A stretch of 64,000 bases of DNA from Clostridium ljungdahlii DSM 13528 (lineage in GTDB: Bacteria; Bacillota; Clostridia; Clostridiales; Clostridiaceae), in the NCBI RefSeq assembly GCF_000143685.1, contig NC_014328.1:3720001-3784000 (forward strand). Direction: 5' to 3'. The translations under genes were made by a program, and so were the position numbers. Within the stretch, counting starts at the first letter, position 1. Each line of letters begins with the position of its first letter. Shown here piece by piece: positions 34,411-44,388 of this stretch. The notes beneath the pieces are model-generated. The model saw only the letters and a program-made list of their open reading frames with translations. It ran no database searches and was not told the DNA's origin.

Positions 34411-35427
34411 CTATTTATAAAGTATTCTACCATCTACATTTTTAACAGACTTACATCCTGTTAAAACCATAGCTGATTTTAATTCACTCTTTAAATTTTC
34501 TACATAAACCTTTACTCCTTCTCTTTGTCCTCCAAAGGATGCAGTTACAAAAGGTCTTCCTATAAGTACGGCATCTGCTCCTAAAGCTAACATTTTAAGT
34601 ACATCCACACCAGTTCTCACGCCGCCATCTGCAAGTATTGTAACCTTGCCTTTAACTAACTTCGCTATCTCTGGAAGTACCTCTGCCACTCCAGGCGTTT
34701 GATCTAAAACTCTTCCACCATGGTTTGAAACAACTATGGCACTTACTCCAGCTTTAACTGCAAGTTCTGCTTCGTCTGGAGTCATTATTCCCTTTAGTAT
34801 AAAAGGAAGTTTTGTACTTTCTACAACTTCTTTTATTTCTTCTAAAGTCTTAGGTCCCACAGGTTTTCCATGAAGTGCTAAAGTTATTAATCCTGCAGCA
34901 TCTATATCCATTCCTACTGCAAAAGCTCCTGCTTTTTCAGCAAGTTTTATTTTACTTATAACATTTTTATTTTCCCAGGGTTTTATTACAGCTATACCTT
35001 CTCCATTAAATTCTTTAAGCTTTTCAAGATTAGTTATAAGAAAAGAATCTACTGCTGTATCTCCTACCATAGGATATATTCCTGCATCCAGACATCCTCC
35101 TATAACCGAGGAAATATACTCTTCCTCAGTAAACTTTCCACCCATATTCAAAGTAGTTCCTGATACAGGTGCTGCAAAAACAGGTATGTCCATCTTTTTT
35201 CCAAATAACTCTATTGAGGTGTCAGGATCTTTAGCATCATGTATAACTCTCATATTTAATTTACATTTGCTCAGAGAATTAAAATTTTCTTTAAAAGAAT
35301 CTCCTGTTCCCTTTCCTCCCATACCTGGCACTTCTCCAGCACAGGCGTTTCCATTACAGGCAGGGCATACCCTGCAGCTTCCATTTAAATTTTCCCTTGC
35401 ATTTTTTAATATATCTTTATAGTTCAT
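34411..35427 (-). CDS. FMN-dependent alpha-hydroxy-acid dehydrogenase family protein
   Basis: A 338-residue TIM-barrel flavoprotein. VVSNHGGRVLDQTPGVAEVL is the FMN/substrate signature; LADGGVRTGVDVLKMLALGA and VLIGRPF bind the phosphate. The N-terminus is unusual: NGSCRVCPACNGNACAGEVP followed by GMGGKGTG, a cysteine-rich segment seen in clostridial members rather than in lactate oxidases. In a strict anaerobe the oxidant is unlikely to be O2; a ferredoxin or thiol-linked acceptor, or an isopentenyl-isomerase-like role, is possible. It is probably monocistronic, with a terminator just downstream. Confidence 0.8.
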   Translation of the reverse strand: MNYKDILKNARENLNGSCRVCPACNGNACAGEVPGMGGKGTGDSFKENFNSLSKCKLNMRVIHDAKDPDTSIELFGKKMDIPVFAAPVSGTTLNMGGKFTEEEYISSVIGGCLDAGIYPMVGDTAVDSFLITNLEKLKEFNGEGIAVIKPWENKNVISKIKLAEKAGAFAVGMDIDAAGLITLALHGKPVGPKTLEEIKEVVESTKLPFILKGIMTPDEAELAVKAGVSAIVVSNHGGRVLDQTPGVAEVLPEIAKLVKGKVTILADGGVRTGVDVLKMLALGADAVLIGRPFVTASFGGQREGVKVYVENLKSELKSAMVLTGCKSVKNVDGRILYK

Positions 35428-35530
35428 AATAATGCCGCCAAATATTAAATTTTTTAATATTTAGCAGTTCTTCACCCCTTTCAAATAATATTTTATTAAA
35501 AATAACTCATTTTATTTGAATATTAAGTTT

Positions 35531-35588
35531 AGGCATTTTCAAAGAAATAACTAATCCATATGCCAGCCTATTTTCTTTCAAATGCCTT
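35531..35588 (+). repeat. Small inverted repeat, family C, copy 2
   Basis: AGGCATTTTCAAAGAAATA and the arm TATTTTCTTTCAAATGCCT flank a 19-nt loop containing CATATGC. It matches 9229-9285 along its full length. The right arm overlaps the end of the DUF523 gene and encodes its last residues, KAFERK plus the stop. Confidence 0.7.
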
Positions 35589-36032
35589 ATTAAAATCATC
35601 TTCTCCATATATCCTTATATTGTTTTTGCTTAAAAGTTCTGCCGTTACTCCAGCACCCTCTATAATATTTCCACTAAAGCTTCCATCATAAATTTTACCA
35701 AAACCACAGGAGGGACTTTTAGACTTTAAAATAGCTTCTTTTATATTACATGCCTTAGCTACTTTTAAAGTTTCATAGGCTCCTTTTAAAAATTCACTTG
35801 TACAATTTTCTCCAGTAGAACTCATTACAGCAGCTTTTCCATCTATCACATCTTTACCTGTACCACCACATATTTCGCAAGGATTTCTAGGAGTCTTCAG
35901 TCCACCTAACTGTTCCGGACATAGTGGTAGCGCCTTTCCTTCTTTCACGAGACTTAGTACTTTCTCACAAAGATTATTTTCCCCATTATATTTAGTATTA
36001 ATGCCACACAAGCATGCACTTACTAATATCAC
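35568..36032 (-). CDS. DUF523 family protein
   Basis: A protein of about 154 residues. The family's cysteine motifs are clear: VSACLCGINTKYNGENNLCE, PLCPEQLGGLKTPRNPCEIC and LKSKSPSCGFGKIYDGSFSG. The conserved cysteines suggest metal or sulfur handling, but function is not established. The open frame starts with GTG at 36041, which overlaps AAGGAG; GTG at 36030-36032 has better spacing and is chosen. It follows mutS2 by about 15 bp and is probably co-transcribed. The C-terminal seven codons lie in a small inverted repeat, so the tail may have been replaced by the repeat. Confidence 0.85.
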   Translation of the reverse strand: MILVSACLCGINTKYNGENNLCEKVLSLVKEGKALPLCPEQLGGLKTPRNPCEICGGTGKDVIDGKAAVMSSTGENCTSEFLKGAYETLKVAKACNIKEAILKSKSPSCGFGKIYDGSFSGNIIEGAGVTAELLSKNNIRIYGEDDFNKAFERK

Positions 36033-36046
36033 TCCAGCCACACTCC

Positions 36047-38407
36047 TTATTTCAATTCAACTATTGTAACTCCTGTACCGCCTTCACCATATTCTCCAAG
36101 CCTGTGATTTTTTACATGAGAATGCTTCTTCAACATATCAGTTATAGAATTTCTAAGCACTCCGGTACCCTTACCATGTATTATAGTAACTTCTTTAAGT
36201 CCTCCCATGTATGCATCATCTAAATATTTGTCTACAGTATAAGTTGCCTCTATAGAGTCCATTCCCCTTAAATCCACTGAACTTGAAACATTTCTCAAAT
36301 TTAATTTGGCTTCTCTTTTTAACTTTTTCTTTTCACTTTTTGAATTACCACTAGAAGCTCTCAATTCTTTCAACTTCACACTTATTTTCATGATTCCTGC
36401 TTGAACCTGTACTTCCCCTTTGCTGTCAGGTTTTGATAGTACAACTGCTTTTTGATTTAATGAAGGTATGAATACTTCCTGCCCTTCTTTTACAGATTTA
36501 AGCTCTTCTCCAACATCATTTTTATTATCATACAACTTTTCTTCAGTTTTCTCTAATCTATCCTTGAGTTTTTTTCTATTTTCCTCTAATTTATGCCTTA
36601 CAGAAGAAGTGTATCCCATTCTTTCCAGTTCTCTCATATCCTTTAGAATTTTATCTGCTTCTTCTTTAGAATTTCTTATTATTTCCTTTGCCTCTCTCTG
36701 TGCTCCAATAATAGCCTTATCTCTTATATTTTGAAGTTTACTTGCTTTTTCTTCATATTTTTCTTTGATTTTAGCTGCCTCACTTTTTAGTATTTCTGCT
36801 TCTCTAGCAAAAGTTTCAGCTTTTGATTTTTTTTCCTGAAGGCTTTGAATTAAATCTTCAAATTGTAAGGCATCGCTAGCTATATTTTCTCTAGCATCTT
36901 CTATTATAAACTCTGGTAATCCAAGTCTTTTGGATATTTCAAAGGCATTAGACTTTCCTGGTACTCCTATCATAAGCCTATAAGTAGGTCTCAGAGTTTC
37001 TACGTCAAATTCTACAGATGCATTTTCTACTCCCTCATTTTTTAAAGCATATACTTTTAATTCACTGTAATGAGTCGTAGCTACTATAGTGCATCCTCTT
37101 TTTCTTAAATTTTCAAGTATTGATACTGCAAGAGCTGCACCTTCTGTAGGGTCAGTACCTGCACCTAATTCATCAAACAATACAAGAGATTTTTCATCAA
37201 AATTTTCAATAATATTTACTATATTAGTCATATGTGACGAAAATGTAGATAAATTCTGCTCTATGCTCTGCTCATCTCCAATATCTGCAAATACCTCTGT
37301 AAAAAACCCTACGGTAGAATTCTCCCTAGCAGGTATCATAAGTCCACTTAGTGCCATGATGTGCAAAAGTCCTATGGTTTTAAGAGTCACAGTTTTTCCT
37401 CCTGTATTAGGTCCTGTTATAACTAAACAGCTAAAATTTCTACCTATATATACATCCATAGGTACTACTGTTTTTTTATTTATAAGTGGATGCCTTCCTT
37501 CTATAATATTAACTACTCCATTTTCACTTACATTGGGAATATTTCCATTTAACTCATTTCCAAATTTAGCTTTGGCAAATATAAAATCAAGTTCCCATAT
37601 TATATCTGCATCTCTTTCAACCACTGTTATATTATCATATATTTGCTGAGATAGCTCAGCTAATATCCTATCTATCTCTGCTTTTTCCTTTAATTTTAGT
37701 TCCTTTATTTCATTGTTCAAATTTACAAGTCCCATAGGTTCTATATAAAGAGTTGCCCCACTTGAGCTTTGATCATGGACAAGTCCTGGCACGGATGACT
37801 TATTTTCCGCTTTTACAGGAAGCACGTACCTGTCTCCCCTCATGGTATATAAGTTATCCTGCAGATAATCAGAGTAACTTCTTATAAGTGAATTTACCCT
37901 ATCTCTTACTGAAGCATTTTTATCTTTTAGACTTTTTCTAATATTGTAGAGAAGAGAACTTGCCTTATCAGATATTTCATCTTCGCTTTCTATAGCTATA
38001 AAAATTTCATCTTCTAAATTTTTTAAAGGAACAATACCTGCACATATATCTTCTATAATTTTAAAATGTTCTTCATCTTCCGACACAGTTATATACTTCT
38101 GAATTCTCCTCGCAGCCCTAAGTATTGCTCCTATTTTAAGAATTTGTCCTGGCATTAATGTAGAACCTTTTCCTGCCATTTTTATACCCTGTCTTACATC
38201 ATAAACCCCTTCAAAAGGAGGATTGCCTTTAGTTACAAGAAGTTTTAAAGCTTCTCTTGTTTCCTGCAAATGTTCTCTCACTTCATACAGGTTGTCATAA
38301 GGGCTTAATTTTTCTATTAAATCTTTAGCTGCTCCAGTATTTGCGTAATCCTTTAATCTTTCCTTAACTTTATAAAATTCTAAAACCTTTAATGATTTTT
38401 CGTTCAT
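36047..38407 (-). CDS. mutS2: MutS2 endonuclease/ATPase with Smr domain
   Basis: A 786-residue protein, full length for MutS2. The ATPase core has Walker A CLVITGPNTGGKTVTLKTIG and Walker B LVLFDELGAGTDPTEGAALA. A long coiled coil follows (EEKASKLQNIRDKAIIGAQR and neighbours), then a KOW-like segment (VFIPSLNQKAVVLSKPD) and the C-terminal Smr nuclease domain with SVDLRGMDSIEATYTVDKYL and TIIHGKGTGVLRNSI. MutS2 acts in recombination suppression and, in Bacillus, in ribosome collision rescue; it does not take part in mismatch repair. It is followed by the DUF523 gene. Confidence 0.95.
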   Translation of the reverse strand: MNEKSLKVLEFYKVKERLKDYANTGAAKDLIEKLSPYDNLYEVREHLQETREALKLLVTKGNPPFEGVYDVRQGIKMAGKGSTLMPGQILKIGAILRAARRIQKYITVSEDEEHFKIIEDICAGIVPLKNLEDEIFIAIESEDEISDKASSLLYNIRKSLKDKNASVRDRVNSLIRSYSDYLQDNLYTMRGDRYVLPVKAENKSSVPGLVHDQSSSGATLYIEPMGLVNLNNEIKELKLKEKAEIDRILAELSQQIYDNITVVERDADIIWELDFIFAKAKFGNELNGNIPNVSENGVVNIIEGRHPLINKKTVVPMDVYIGRNFSCLVITGPNTGGKTVTLKTIGLLHIMALSGLMIPARENSTVGFFTEVFADIGDEQSIEQNLSTFSSHMTNIVNIIENFDEKSLVLFDELGAGTDPTEGAALAVSILENLRKRGCTIVATTHYSELKVYALKNEGVENASVEFDVETLRPTYRLMIGVPGKSNAFEISKRLGLPEFIIEDARENIASDALQFEDLIQSLQEKKSKAETFAREAEILKSEAAKIKEKYEEKASKLQNIRDKAIIGAQREAKEIIRNSKEEADKILKDMRELERMGYTSSVRHKLEENRKKLKDRLEKTEEKLYDNKNDVGEELKSVKEGQEVFIPSLNQKAVVLSKPDSKGEVQVQAGIMKISVKLKELRASSGNSKSEKKKLKREAKLNLRNVSSSVDLRGMDSIEATYTVDKYLDDAYMGGLKEVTIIHGKGTGVLRNSITDMLKKHSHVKNHRLGEYGEGGTGVTIVELK

Positions 38408-38463
38408 TTAAATTTACCAATCCCTTCAGATCAAATGACTTTAATTTTGTGTTACCCGTAGCC

Positions 38464-40833
38464 TTACTCTATACTATTTTTATAATGTCCTCTGGTAAAC
38501 TCACTAAAATCACCATGAAATTCTTCTTTTTCAAAGCATTCTAATATTTTTTTAGTCTTGCTATAATTTTCATCAATAAAATCTACTCTAAAACTATCAA
38601 TTCCCATATTTCTAAGTTCTTCTATATGTGGTATAAGGTTAGTTGCAACAGAATTATATATGTAGCTTCTGCAGAATTCATCCGTGTCTAATGGAAACTC
38701 TTTTTTCTTTCTGTCTATAAGAAAGAACTCCCCTTCTTTACAAGCACCTTTACAATTTTTAGAAGTAGTTTTACCTCCAAAAGTGCTTCCTATAGCACAA
38801 TACTCACTTACCATAAGCTCCACTTTTCCATATACAAACATTTGAGCTTTAAAATTACTATTTCTAATTAGCTCATTTATTTCATGTTTACTTAGTTCCA
38901 CACTTAAACAAGATCCATTCATAATTTTGCTATAAAAATCCAGTGCACAGCTGTTTGTTATGTTTAACTTATAATCACCTAATATATTTAGCTTATTTCT
39001 AAACTTACTTATTATACCTAAATTTGCAGTAACTATGCCTGCAATTTTATCTAAGTTTTTATCTATAAATTTCTCTATATAATTAAATTCGTTTTTAACT
39101 ATATTGGGAACTTTAATATATATTTTTTTAGATTCAAGATTATTTAAATTATTTATTTTAATTTGTTTAAAGGGATTTATGCATATGTGTTCAAAACTTG
39201 ATTCCATCACTGCCTTTAATTGCTCATTAGTATTTACAAATACCATTTTAGGCGGTAAATATACTTTATCAAGATTATTTTTCAGCACAGATACTCCATA
39301 TACTTTTTTGCTTGAAATACTACTTTTTTTATTTCTATTTAGTATATATTGCTTGATTTCATCTAAAAGTTTTCTTCTAATTTCATTTAAATCAGATATA
39401 GGCAAAAATCCAGGTTGAAATATTTCAAATTCTATGCTATCAAATTTAAATATATTATTTCCAGTTCTATTTAAACTTTTATATATTCTCTCTTTGCTCA
39501 AAGGCTGCTTTAGAGCCTCTTCTACTATTTGTCCTTCTACCCTAAAATCATTTTTATCGTAATTGCAGTACAAAGTAACTGGCTTTCCAACTTCAAATTG
39601 TATTTTTAAACATAAGTTAATTTTCTTGCCATAATGATCTTCATATATCTTTTCTAACTTTTGAAGCTGAATTAAGTCAGAGGTTTTATATATCCTATCT
39701 CCTGCTTTATAATTTGCTGGAAAGATTTTGACCCTTTCTCCCTTATAAGCCTTTGCAGTTTCTTTTCCGGACTTCACCAGTTTAGAAATAGTAAAACCAC
39801 TAGTTCCAATTCTCACTCCATCTCCTTCTGATATATCTTCAGTAAGTAGAACGCTTTTATCACTATTTACTTCACCTATTTCTATACCTGTATTCTTAGG
39901 GAAAGAATACGCCATCATATCTTTTCCAGTATTTTTATACAAGTAAGCCTTTGAAAATCCCTGTCTATTAAATAATTGCAAAAGTCTTTTTTTACTGCCT
40001 TCTATATAAGATAAATCCTTTAATTTTTTACCGTCTTGATAGAAATTATCAATGACATTTCTATATTCCGATACAACTCCTGCCACATATTCCGGTCTTT
40101 TCATTCTTCCTTCTATTTTCAAGGAACTTGCTCCACTTTCTATTATTTCCTTAATATCTTCAATAGTACACATATCTTTTGGACTTAAAATATACCCCTT
40201 ATCCTTATCTTTATCTTTCTTATTTACAATTTCATAGGGAAGCCTGCAGGGCTGGGCACATCTGCCTCTATTTCCACTTCTTCCTCCAATCATACTGCTC
40301 ATAAGACACTGTCCAGAATAGCAAACGCAAAGAGCTCCGTGTATAAATATTTCCGTTTCTATTTTGAGAGTTTTAGATATATACTCTATTTCTTTTAATG
40401 AAAGTTCTCTAGAAAGTACTATTCTTTTAAAACCTAGTTTGCTTAAAGACAAAGCAGCTTCTCCATTATGTACTGTCATTTGAGTAGAAGCATGCAGTTC
40501 AAGTTCAGGAAGCTTTTCTCTTAAAAGAGATGCCAATCCTATATCTTGTATTATAAGGGCATCTACTCCTACATTATACAAAAACTCAGCATATTTACAA
40601 GCTTCTTTTAATTCCTTTTCTTTCATTATAGTATTTATAGTAACATATACCTTTACATTATATAGATGGCAATATTCCACTGCCTCTTCCATTGTCTTGT
40701 CATCAAAGTTAGAAGCATAAGCCCTTGCAGAAAACTTATTTCCTCCAAGATAAATAGCATCTGCCCCTGCTTGAACTGCCGCATATAAACTTTCTAAATT
40801 TCCTGCTGGAGCTAATAATTCTACTTTTTTCAT
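38464..40833 (-). CDS. U32 family peptidase with DUF3656 domain
   Basis: A 789-residue protein. The N-terminal U32 (collagenase-like) domain begins VELLAPAGNLESLYAAVQAG and has the signature ELSLKEIEYISKTLKIETEI then FIHGALCVCYSGQCLMSSMI with GNRGRCAQPCR, whose cysteines probably bind an iron-sulfur cluster. The rest is the DUF3656-type extension, with further Cys residues near residue 700 (FGGKTTSKNCKGACKEGEFF). Relatives such as RlhA and TrhP hydroxylate rRNA or tRNA bases with prephenate, so an RNA hydroxylase role is as likely as proteolysis. It lies between zapA and mutS2. Confidence 0.88.
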   Translation of the reverse strand: MKKVELLAPAGNLESLYAAVQAGADAIYLGGNKFSARAYASNFDDKTMEEAVEYCHLYNVKVYVTINTIMKEKELKEACKYAEFLYNVGVDALIIQDIGLASLLREKLPELELHASTQMTVHNGEAALSLSKLGFKRIVLSRELSLKEIEYISKTLKIETEIFIHGALCVCYSGQCLMSSMIGGRSGNRGRCAQPCRLPYEIVNKKDKDKDKGYILSPKDMCTIEDIKEIIESGASSLKIEGRMKRPEYVAGVVSEYRNVIDNFYQDGKKLKDLSYIEGSKKRLLQLFNRQGFSKAYLYKNTGKDMMAYSFPKNTGIEIGEVNSDKSVLLTEDISEGDGVRIGTSGFTISKLVKSGKETAKAYKGERVKIFPANYKAGDRIYKTSDLIQLQKLEKIYEDHYGKKINLCLKIQFEVGKPVTLYCNYDKNDFRVEGQIVEEALKQPLSKERIYKSLNRTGNNIFKFDSIEFEIFQPGFLPISDLNEIRRKLLDEIKQYILNRNKKSSISSKKVYGVSVLKNNLDKVYLPPKMVFVNTNEQLKAVMESSFEHICINPFKQIKINNLNNLESKKIYIKVPNIVKNEFNYIEKFIDKNLDKIAGIVTANLGIISKFRNKLNILGDYKLNITNSCALDFYSKIMNGSCLSVELSKHEINELIRNSNFKAQMFVYGKVELMVSEYCAIGSTFGGKTTSKNCKGACKEGEFFLIDRKKKEFPLDTDEFCRSYIYNSVATNLIPHIEELRNMGIDSFRVDFIDENYSKTKKILECFEKEEFHGDFSEFTRGHYKNSIE

Positions 40834-40879
40834 TATTCCATCTTCTCCTGTTTAAATATTTGAATTTATTCACTCACTA

Positions 40880-40918
40880 ATAAAATCCGAACCAAGACCA
40901 TCGTCAGTTCGGATTTTA
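40880..40918 (-). terminator. Terminator of zapA
   Basis: AAAATCCGAAC pairs with GTTCGGATTTT across a 14-nt loop; on the minus strand it ends in TTTTATTAG. It overlaps the zapA stop region. Confidence 0.75.
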
Positions 40919-41515
40919 TTTTACTCCATTATTTAAAAGAGCATTTTTCTTTTTTCTCTCTTTTGCCAGACTTATCTGGTTTTCTTCTAGCTTATGTTGA
41001 AGATCTATTATTTTATACTTACCCGATTGTACTTGAAATTTCAGTTCTTTGTTTTGTGCCACCATTTTGGTATTTTCATTCATATACTTTTGAGCTTCTT
41101 CTTTTATAATTTTTATTTCTTCTTCTAATTTGCTTATTTTCTCGTCTTTTTCTTTTAAAGCCTCACTACTACTGCTATTCTTTAGTTTTATTTTAAGTTC
41201 AGCATTAAGTTCCTCCGTATACCTAAGCTGCTTTCTCAAAGAACTGATCTGATCCTCGTATACTTTTCCTACTCTTTCTAACTCCTCCACTCTTCCTGAC
41301 AACTGACCTTCTTTTTCCTGAGCTTTTAACATATCGTCTGCTACATTAAGTGCCGATAAAACAGCTGCTGAGGAAGTGCTTAATTTGCTATTATTTTTTA
41401 TAATACTCTTAACTTTTTTATCTACATAACTTGCTACTTTATGTAGGTATTCTTCTTGCTCGTCACCTTTTAAATTATATTCAATTCCATTTATAAAAAC
41501 CGTCACCATATTCAT
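40916..41515 (-). CDS. zapA: Cell division protein ZapA
   Basis: A 199-residue protein. The N-terminal ZapA head is clear: VTVFINGIEYNLKGDEQEEY, then LHKVASYVDKKVKSI and VLSALNVADDMLKAQEKEGQ. The remaining 110 residues are a long coiled coil (EEIKIIKEEAQKYMNENTKM, KIIDLQHKLEENQISLAKER), giving a longer protein than the roughly 90-110 residues of typical ZapA. It stabilises FtsZ polymers at midcell. GAGGGTG lies before the ATG. A terminator follows, so it is separate from the U32 gene downstream. Confidence 0.85.
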   Translation of the reverse strand: MNMVTVFINGIEYNLKGDEQEEYLHKVASYVDKKVKSIIKNNSKLSTSSAAVLSALNVADDMLKAQEKEGQLSGRVEELERVGKVYEDQISSLRKQLRYTEELNAELKIKLKNSSSSEALKEKDEKISKLEEEIKIIKEEAQKYMNENTKMVAQNKELKFQVQSGKYKIIDLQHKLEENQISLAKERKKKNALLNNGVK

Positions 41516-41626
41516 TTAAACACCCTCTTAGATCATGCTGTTTCCAATTCTTTATAACAACATTCTATCACAAATTCTTCACATATGAAATATTTTATTT
41601 TACCTTAAAGAGCTAAAGCATCATAA

Positions 41627-41664
41627 AATAAGCTGGATGAACATTAAATTCATCCAGCCTTATT
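41627..41664 (-). terminator. Terminator of the pheST operon
   Basis: On the minus strand AATAAGGCTGGATGAA pairs with TTCATCCAGCTTATT (one bulge) and is followed by TTATG. It begins 14 bp after the pheT stop codon. Confidence 0.8.
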
Positions 41665-41677
41665 GATCAATGAATCC

Positions 41678-44059
41678 TTATTGTCTAAGTTGTGCTCCTA
41701 AATTATGCTCTAGTGATCTTATTATTTTGCTATGAACTTTATTAACTTCTTTATCTGTAAGAGTTTTATTTTCAGCTCTATAAGATATTGAATAAGCTAT
41801 GCTCTTCTTTCCACTTTCTATCTGTTTTCCTCTATAAACATCAAACAACTTAACTTTCTCTAGGATATTTCCTCCCTGCTTTCTTATAATGTCCTCTACT
41901 TCCTGTACCATTATATTGTCATCTACTAAAACTGCAAGGTCTCTAGAAACTGCAGGGAATTTAGGCAGAGGTCTGTATTTCTTATCTGAATCAGCATGTT
42001 CATACAAAACATCTAAGTTTAATTCAGCAATATAACATCTTTCATCTATACCATAATTTTCGCATACAGTTGGGTGAATTTCTCCAAGCACTCCTGCTAA
42101 CTTTCTATTTACATAAAGGGCAGCTGTTCTCCCAGGATGGAAAGTTGGATTATCGCTTTCTCTCTTAAAAGAAATCTTCTCTATTCCTAAGGTATCTAAT
42201 ATGTTTTCCACTATACCTTTTAAATTGAAGTAATCACATTCACCATACATTCCAATGGTTACAATATTATCTTCTTCAGGTAAAGTATCACCATTTTCTA
42301 GTGGAAGATACACTCTTCCAATTTCAAATAACCTTACAATCTCATTTTTTCTTGAATAGTTTCTACCTAAGCATTCCATCATAGACGCTAATGTAGTTGT
42401 TCTCATTATGCTGTAGTCTTCTCCCAAAGGATTTTTTATAGCTATAGCATTTCTAAGCTTGCTATCTTCAGGTAAAAGTATTTTATCAAATACTTTCCTA
42501 CTTACAAAAGAGTAACTTATGGATTGATTTAATCCACTTGAAATAAGTGTTTCTACCAATTTATCATCCAGCTTTTGCTTTGGATTCTTTCCTCCTCTTG
42601 TACTTACACTTTCTATTACAGTAGTAGGTACATTACTGTATCCATATATTCTAGCCACCTCTTCTGCCACATCTTCTCTTATATTTATATCTCCCCTAAA
42701 AGTAGGAACATCTATATGTAAAATGTCTCCTTTAAGCTGAGTTTTTAATTCCAGTCTATTTAAATAATCTACCATATTTTCCTTAGGTATTTCAGTACCC
42801 AAAAATTTATTTACCCAGTTGGAATCAACGTCTACGCTGTGAGGTTCAATTTTTTCATCATATACATCAATTGTACCTTCCATAACTTTTCCTGCTTTTA
42901 GCATCTCAACTAAATTGCAAGCTCTGTTCATAGCAATTTCAGCTAAATTAGGATCAAGATCCTTTTCAAATCTACCTGAAGCTTCTGTTCTAAGTGCCAA
43001 CTTTTGTGAAGAAACTCTTATATTAGTCCCATCAAAGTTAGCACACTCAAATACTATAGAAGAAGTATCATCTCTTATCTCAGAATTAAGTCCACCCATT
43101 ATTCCTGCAAGTCCGATAGTTCTGTCTCCATCTCTAATTGTAAGCATATCTTGATTAAGCTGTCTTTCCTCTTCATCAAGAGTAGTAAATTTTTCTCCAT
43201 CTTTAGCTGTGTCTACAACTATAGTGCCAGATTTTATCTCCCTTACATCATAAGCATGCATAGGTTCTCCTATTTCAAGCATTACAAAATTAGTTATATC
43301 AACTATATTGTTTATTGGCCTTACACCTGCTTCTAAAAGTCTCTCCTGCATCCATGAAGGTGATGGCTCTATTTTTACATCTTTTATGCCCCTTGCCATA
43401 TACCTTTTGCAAAGTTTATCTTTTATTTCTACTTTTAATGTATCTTGAATATTTTCGCTGCAGGAAGGCTTATAATCTAATTCCGGAATTTTGTAGCTTT
43501 CATTTAAAGTTGCAGCAGTTTCCCTTGCCATTCCTATAATGCTAAGACAATCAGGTCTATTTGAAGTTATCTCAAAATCCAGTATAGTACTTGTCATATC
43601 AAGTACTTCCTTTATGTCCTTGCCAATTGGCGTATCTTCTTTTAAAATCATAAGTCCATATACAGGTTTATCTCCTGCTATGCCAAGCTCTTCCTCAGAA
43701 CAAAACATTCCATTTGACATAAGACCTCTTAGTTTTCCTTTTTTAATCTTCACCCCACCATGAAGTGTAGAGTCATGAAGCGCTACAGGAACTATATCTT
43801 GTTCTTTCATATTAGTAGCAGCTGTTATAATTTGAATAGGTTCTTCTTTTCCTATATCTACCTGACATACAACAAGTTTATCTGCCTGAGGATGACTTTC
43901 TATCTTCATTATTTTACCTGTAACTACATTTTGGATTTCATCTCCAGTTACAATTGCCTCTTCAAGTTTTGAACCACTTAAAGTCAATCTATCTCCTAAT
44001 TCTTTTCCTGGAATATCTATTTTAACATAATCCTTTAACCATTTTACTGGAACTTTCAT
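41678..44059 (-). CDS. pheT: Phenylalanyl-tRNA synthetase beta subunit
   Basis: A beta subunit of about 793 residues. Domains in order: the N-terminal tRNA-binding EMAP-like fold ([20 protein letters not shown]), B3/B4 editing domain (DILDFEIT-type [20 protein letters not shown]), B5 ([20 protein letters not shown]), the synthetase-like core with [12 protein letters not shown], and the C-terminal anticodon-binding domain ([20 protein letters not shown]). The open frame runs 31 codons upstream into repeat-flanking DNA, but AAAGGAGAT before ATG 44057-44059 fixes the start. It works as an alpha2beta2 enzyme with PheS. Two long palindromes separate it from pheS. Confidence 0.95.
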   Translation of the reverse strand: MKVPVKWLKDYVKIDIPGKELGDRLTLSGSKLEEAIVTGDEIQNVVTGKIMKIESHPQADKLVVCQVDIGKEEPIQIITAATNMKEQDIVPVALHDSTLHGGVKIKKGKLRGLMSNGMFCSEEELGIAGDKPVYGLMILKEDTPIGKDIKEVLDMTSTILDFEITSNRPDCLSIIGMARETAATLNESYKIPELDYKPSCSENIQDTLKVEIKDKLCKRYMARGIKDVKIEPSPSWMQERLLEAGVRPINNIVDITNFVMLEIGEPMHAYDVREIKSGTIVVDTAKDGEKFTTLDEEERQLNQDMLTIRDGDRTIGLAGIMGGLNSEIRDDTSSIVFECANFDGTNIRVSSQKLALRTEASGRFEKDLDPNLAEIAMNRACNLVEMLKAGKVMEGTIDVYDEKIEPHSVDVDSNWVNKFLGTEIPKENMVDYLNRLELKTQLKGDILHIDVPTFRGDINIREDVAEEVARIYGYSNVPTTVIESVSTRGGKNPKQKLDDKLVETLISSGLNQSISYSFVSRKVFDKILLPEDSKLRNAIAIKNPLGEDYSIMRTTTLASMMECLGRNYSRKNEIVRLFEIGRVYLPLENGDTLPEEDNIVTIGMYGECDYFNLKGIVENILDTLGIEKISFKRESDNPTFHPGRTAALYVNRKLAGVLGEIHPTVCENYGIDERCYIAELNLDVLYEHADSDKKYRPLPKFPAVSRDLAVLVDDNIMVQEVEDIIRKQGGNILEKVKLFDVYRGKQIESGKKSIAYSISYRAENKTLTDKEVNKVHSKIIRSLEHNLGAQLRQ

Positions 44060-44125
44060 ACAAAAATCTCCTTTCAAATTTTTAATCTTTGCAAACCTTC
44101 TAGTTAAAAATTCACATATACCGCC

Positions 44126-44313
44126 GAATATGCTGACAAATTTCAGCACCATAAAAACTTTTAATAAGTCTAAAGTTCGATATTTTGAAAACCTAAGAAG
44201 CTTAGCTAAACTCGTACCTCAGACATATCTAAACTTCTAAGATTTTCTAAAATATCTCACTAAGACTTATAAAAAATTTTTTAAACGTGCTTTCAATTTT
44301 GTCATCATATTCT
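44126..44313 (-). repeat. Long palindromic repeat, subfamily B, inside the pheS-pheT operon
   Basis: A 188-bp copy, in the opposite orientation to, but the same length as, the one at 491-678. Read on the minus strand it begins GAATATGATGACAAAATTGA, holds TTTTAGAAAATCTTAGAAG and the loop TCTGAGGTACGAGTT, and ends GAAATTTGTCAGCATATTCG. The arms pair over about 85 bp. Confidence 0.85.
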
Positions 44314-44388
44314 CAGGTATAAGGTCAAATTTTACATAGAAAATTTTAAGTATAATTTCTAATTTAAAAATTCACTCTATTCATAAGC

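Noticed and set aside
44060..44152. Longer pheT start
   Set aside because: The extra 31 codons are dissimilar to PheT and run toward the palindromic repeat; AAAGGAGAT marks the internal ATG.
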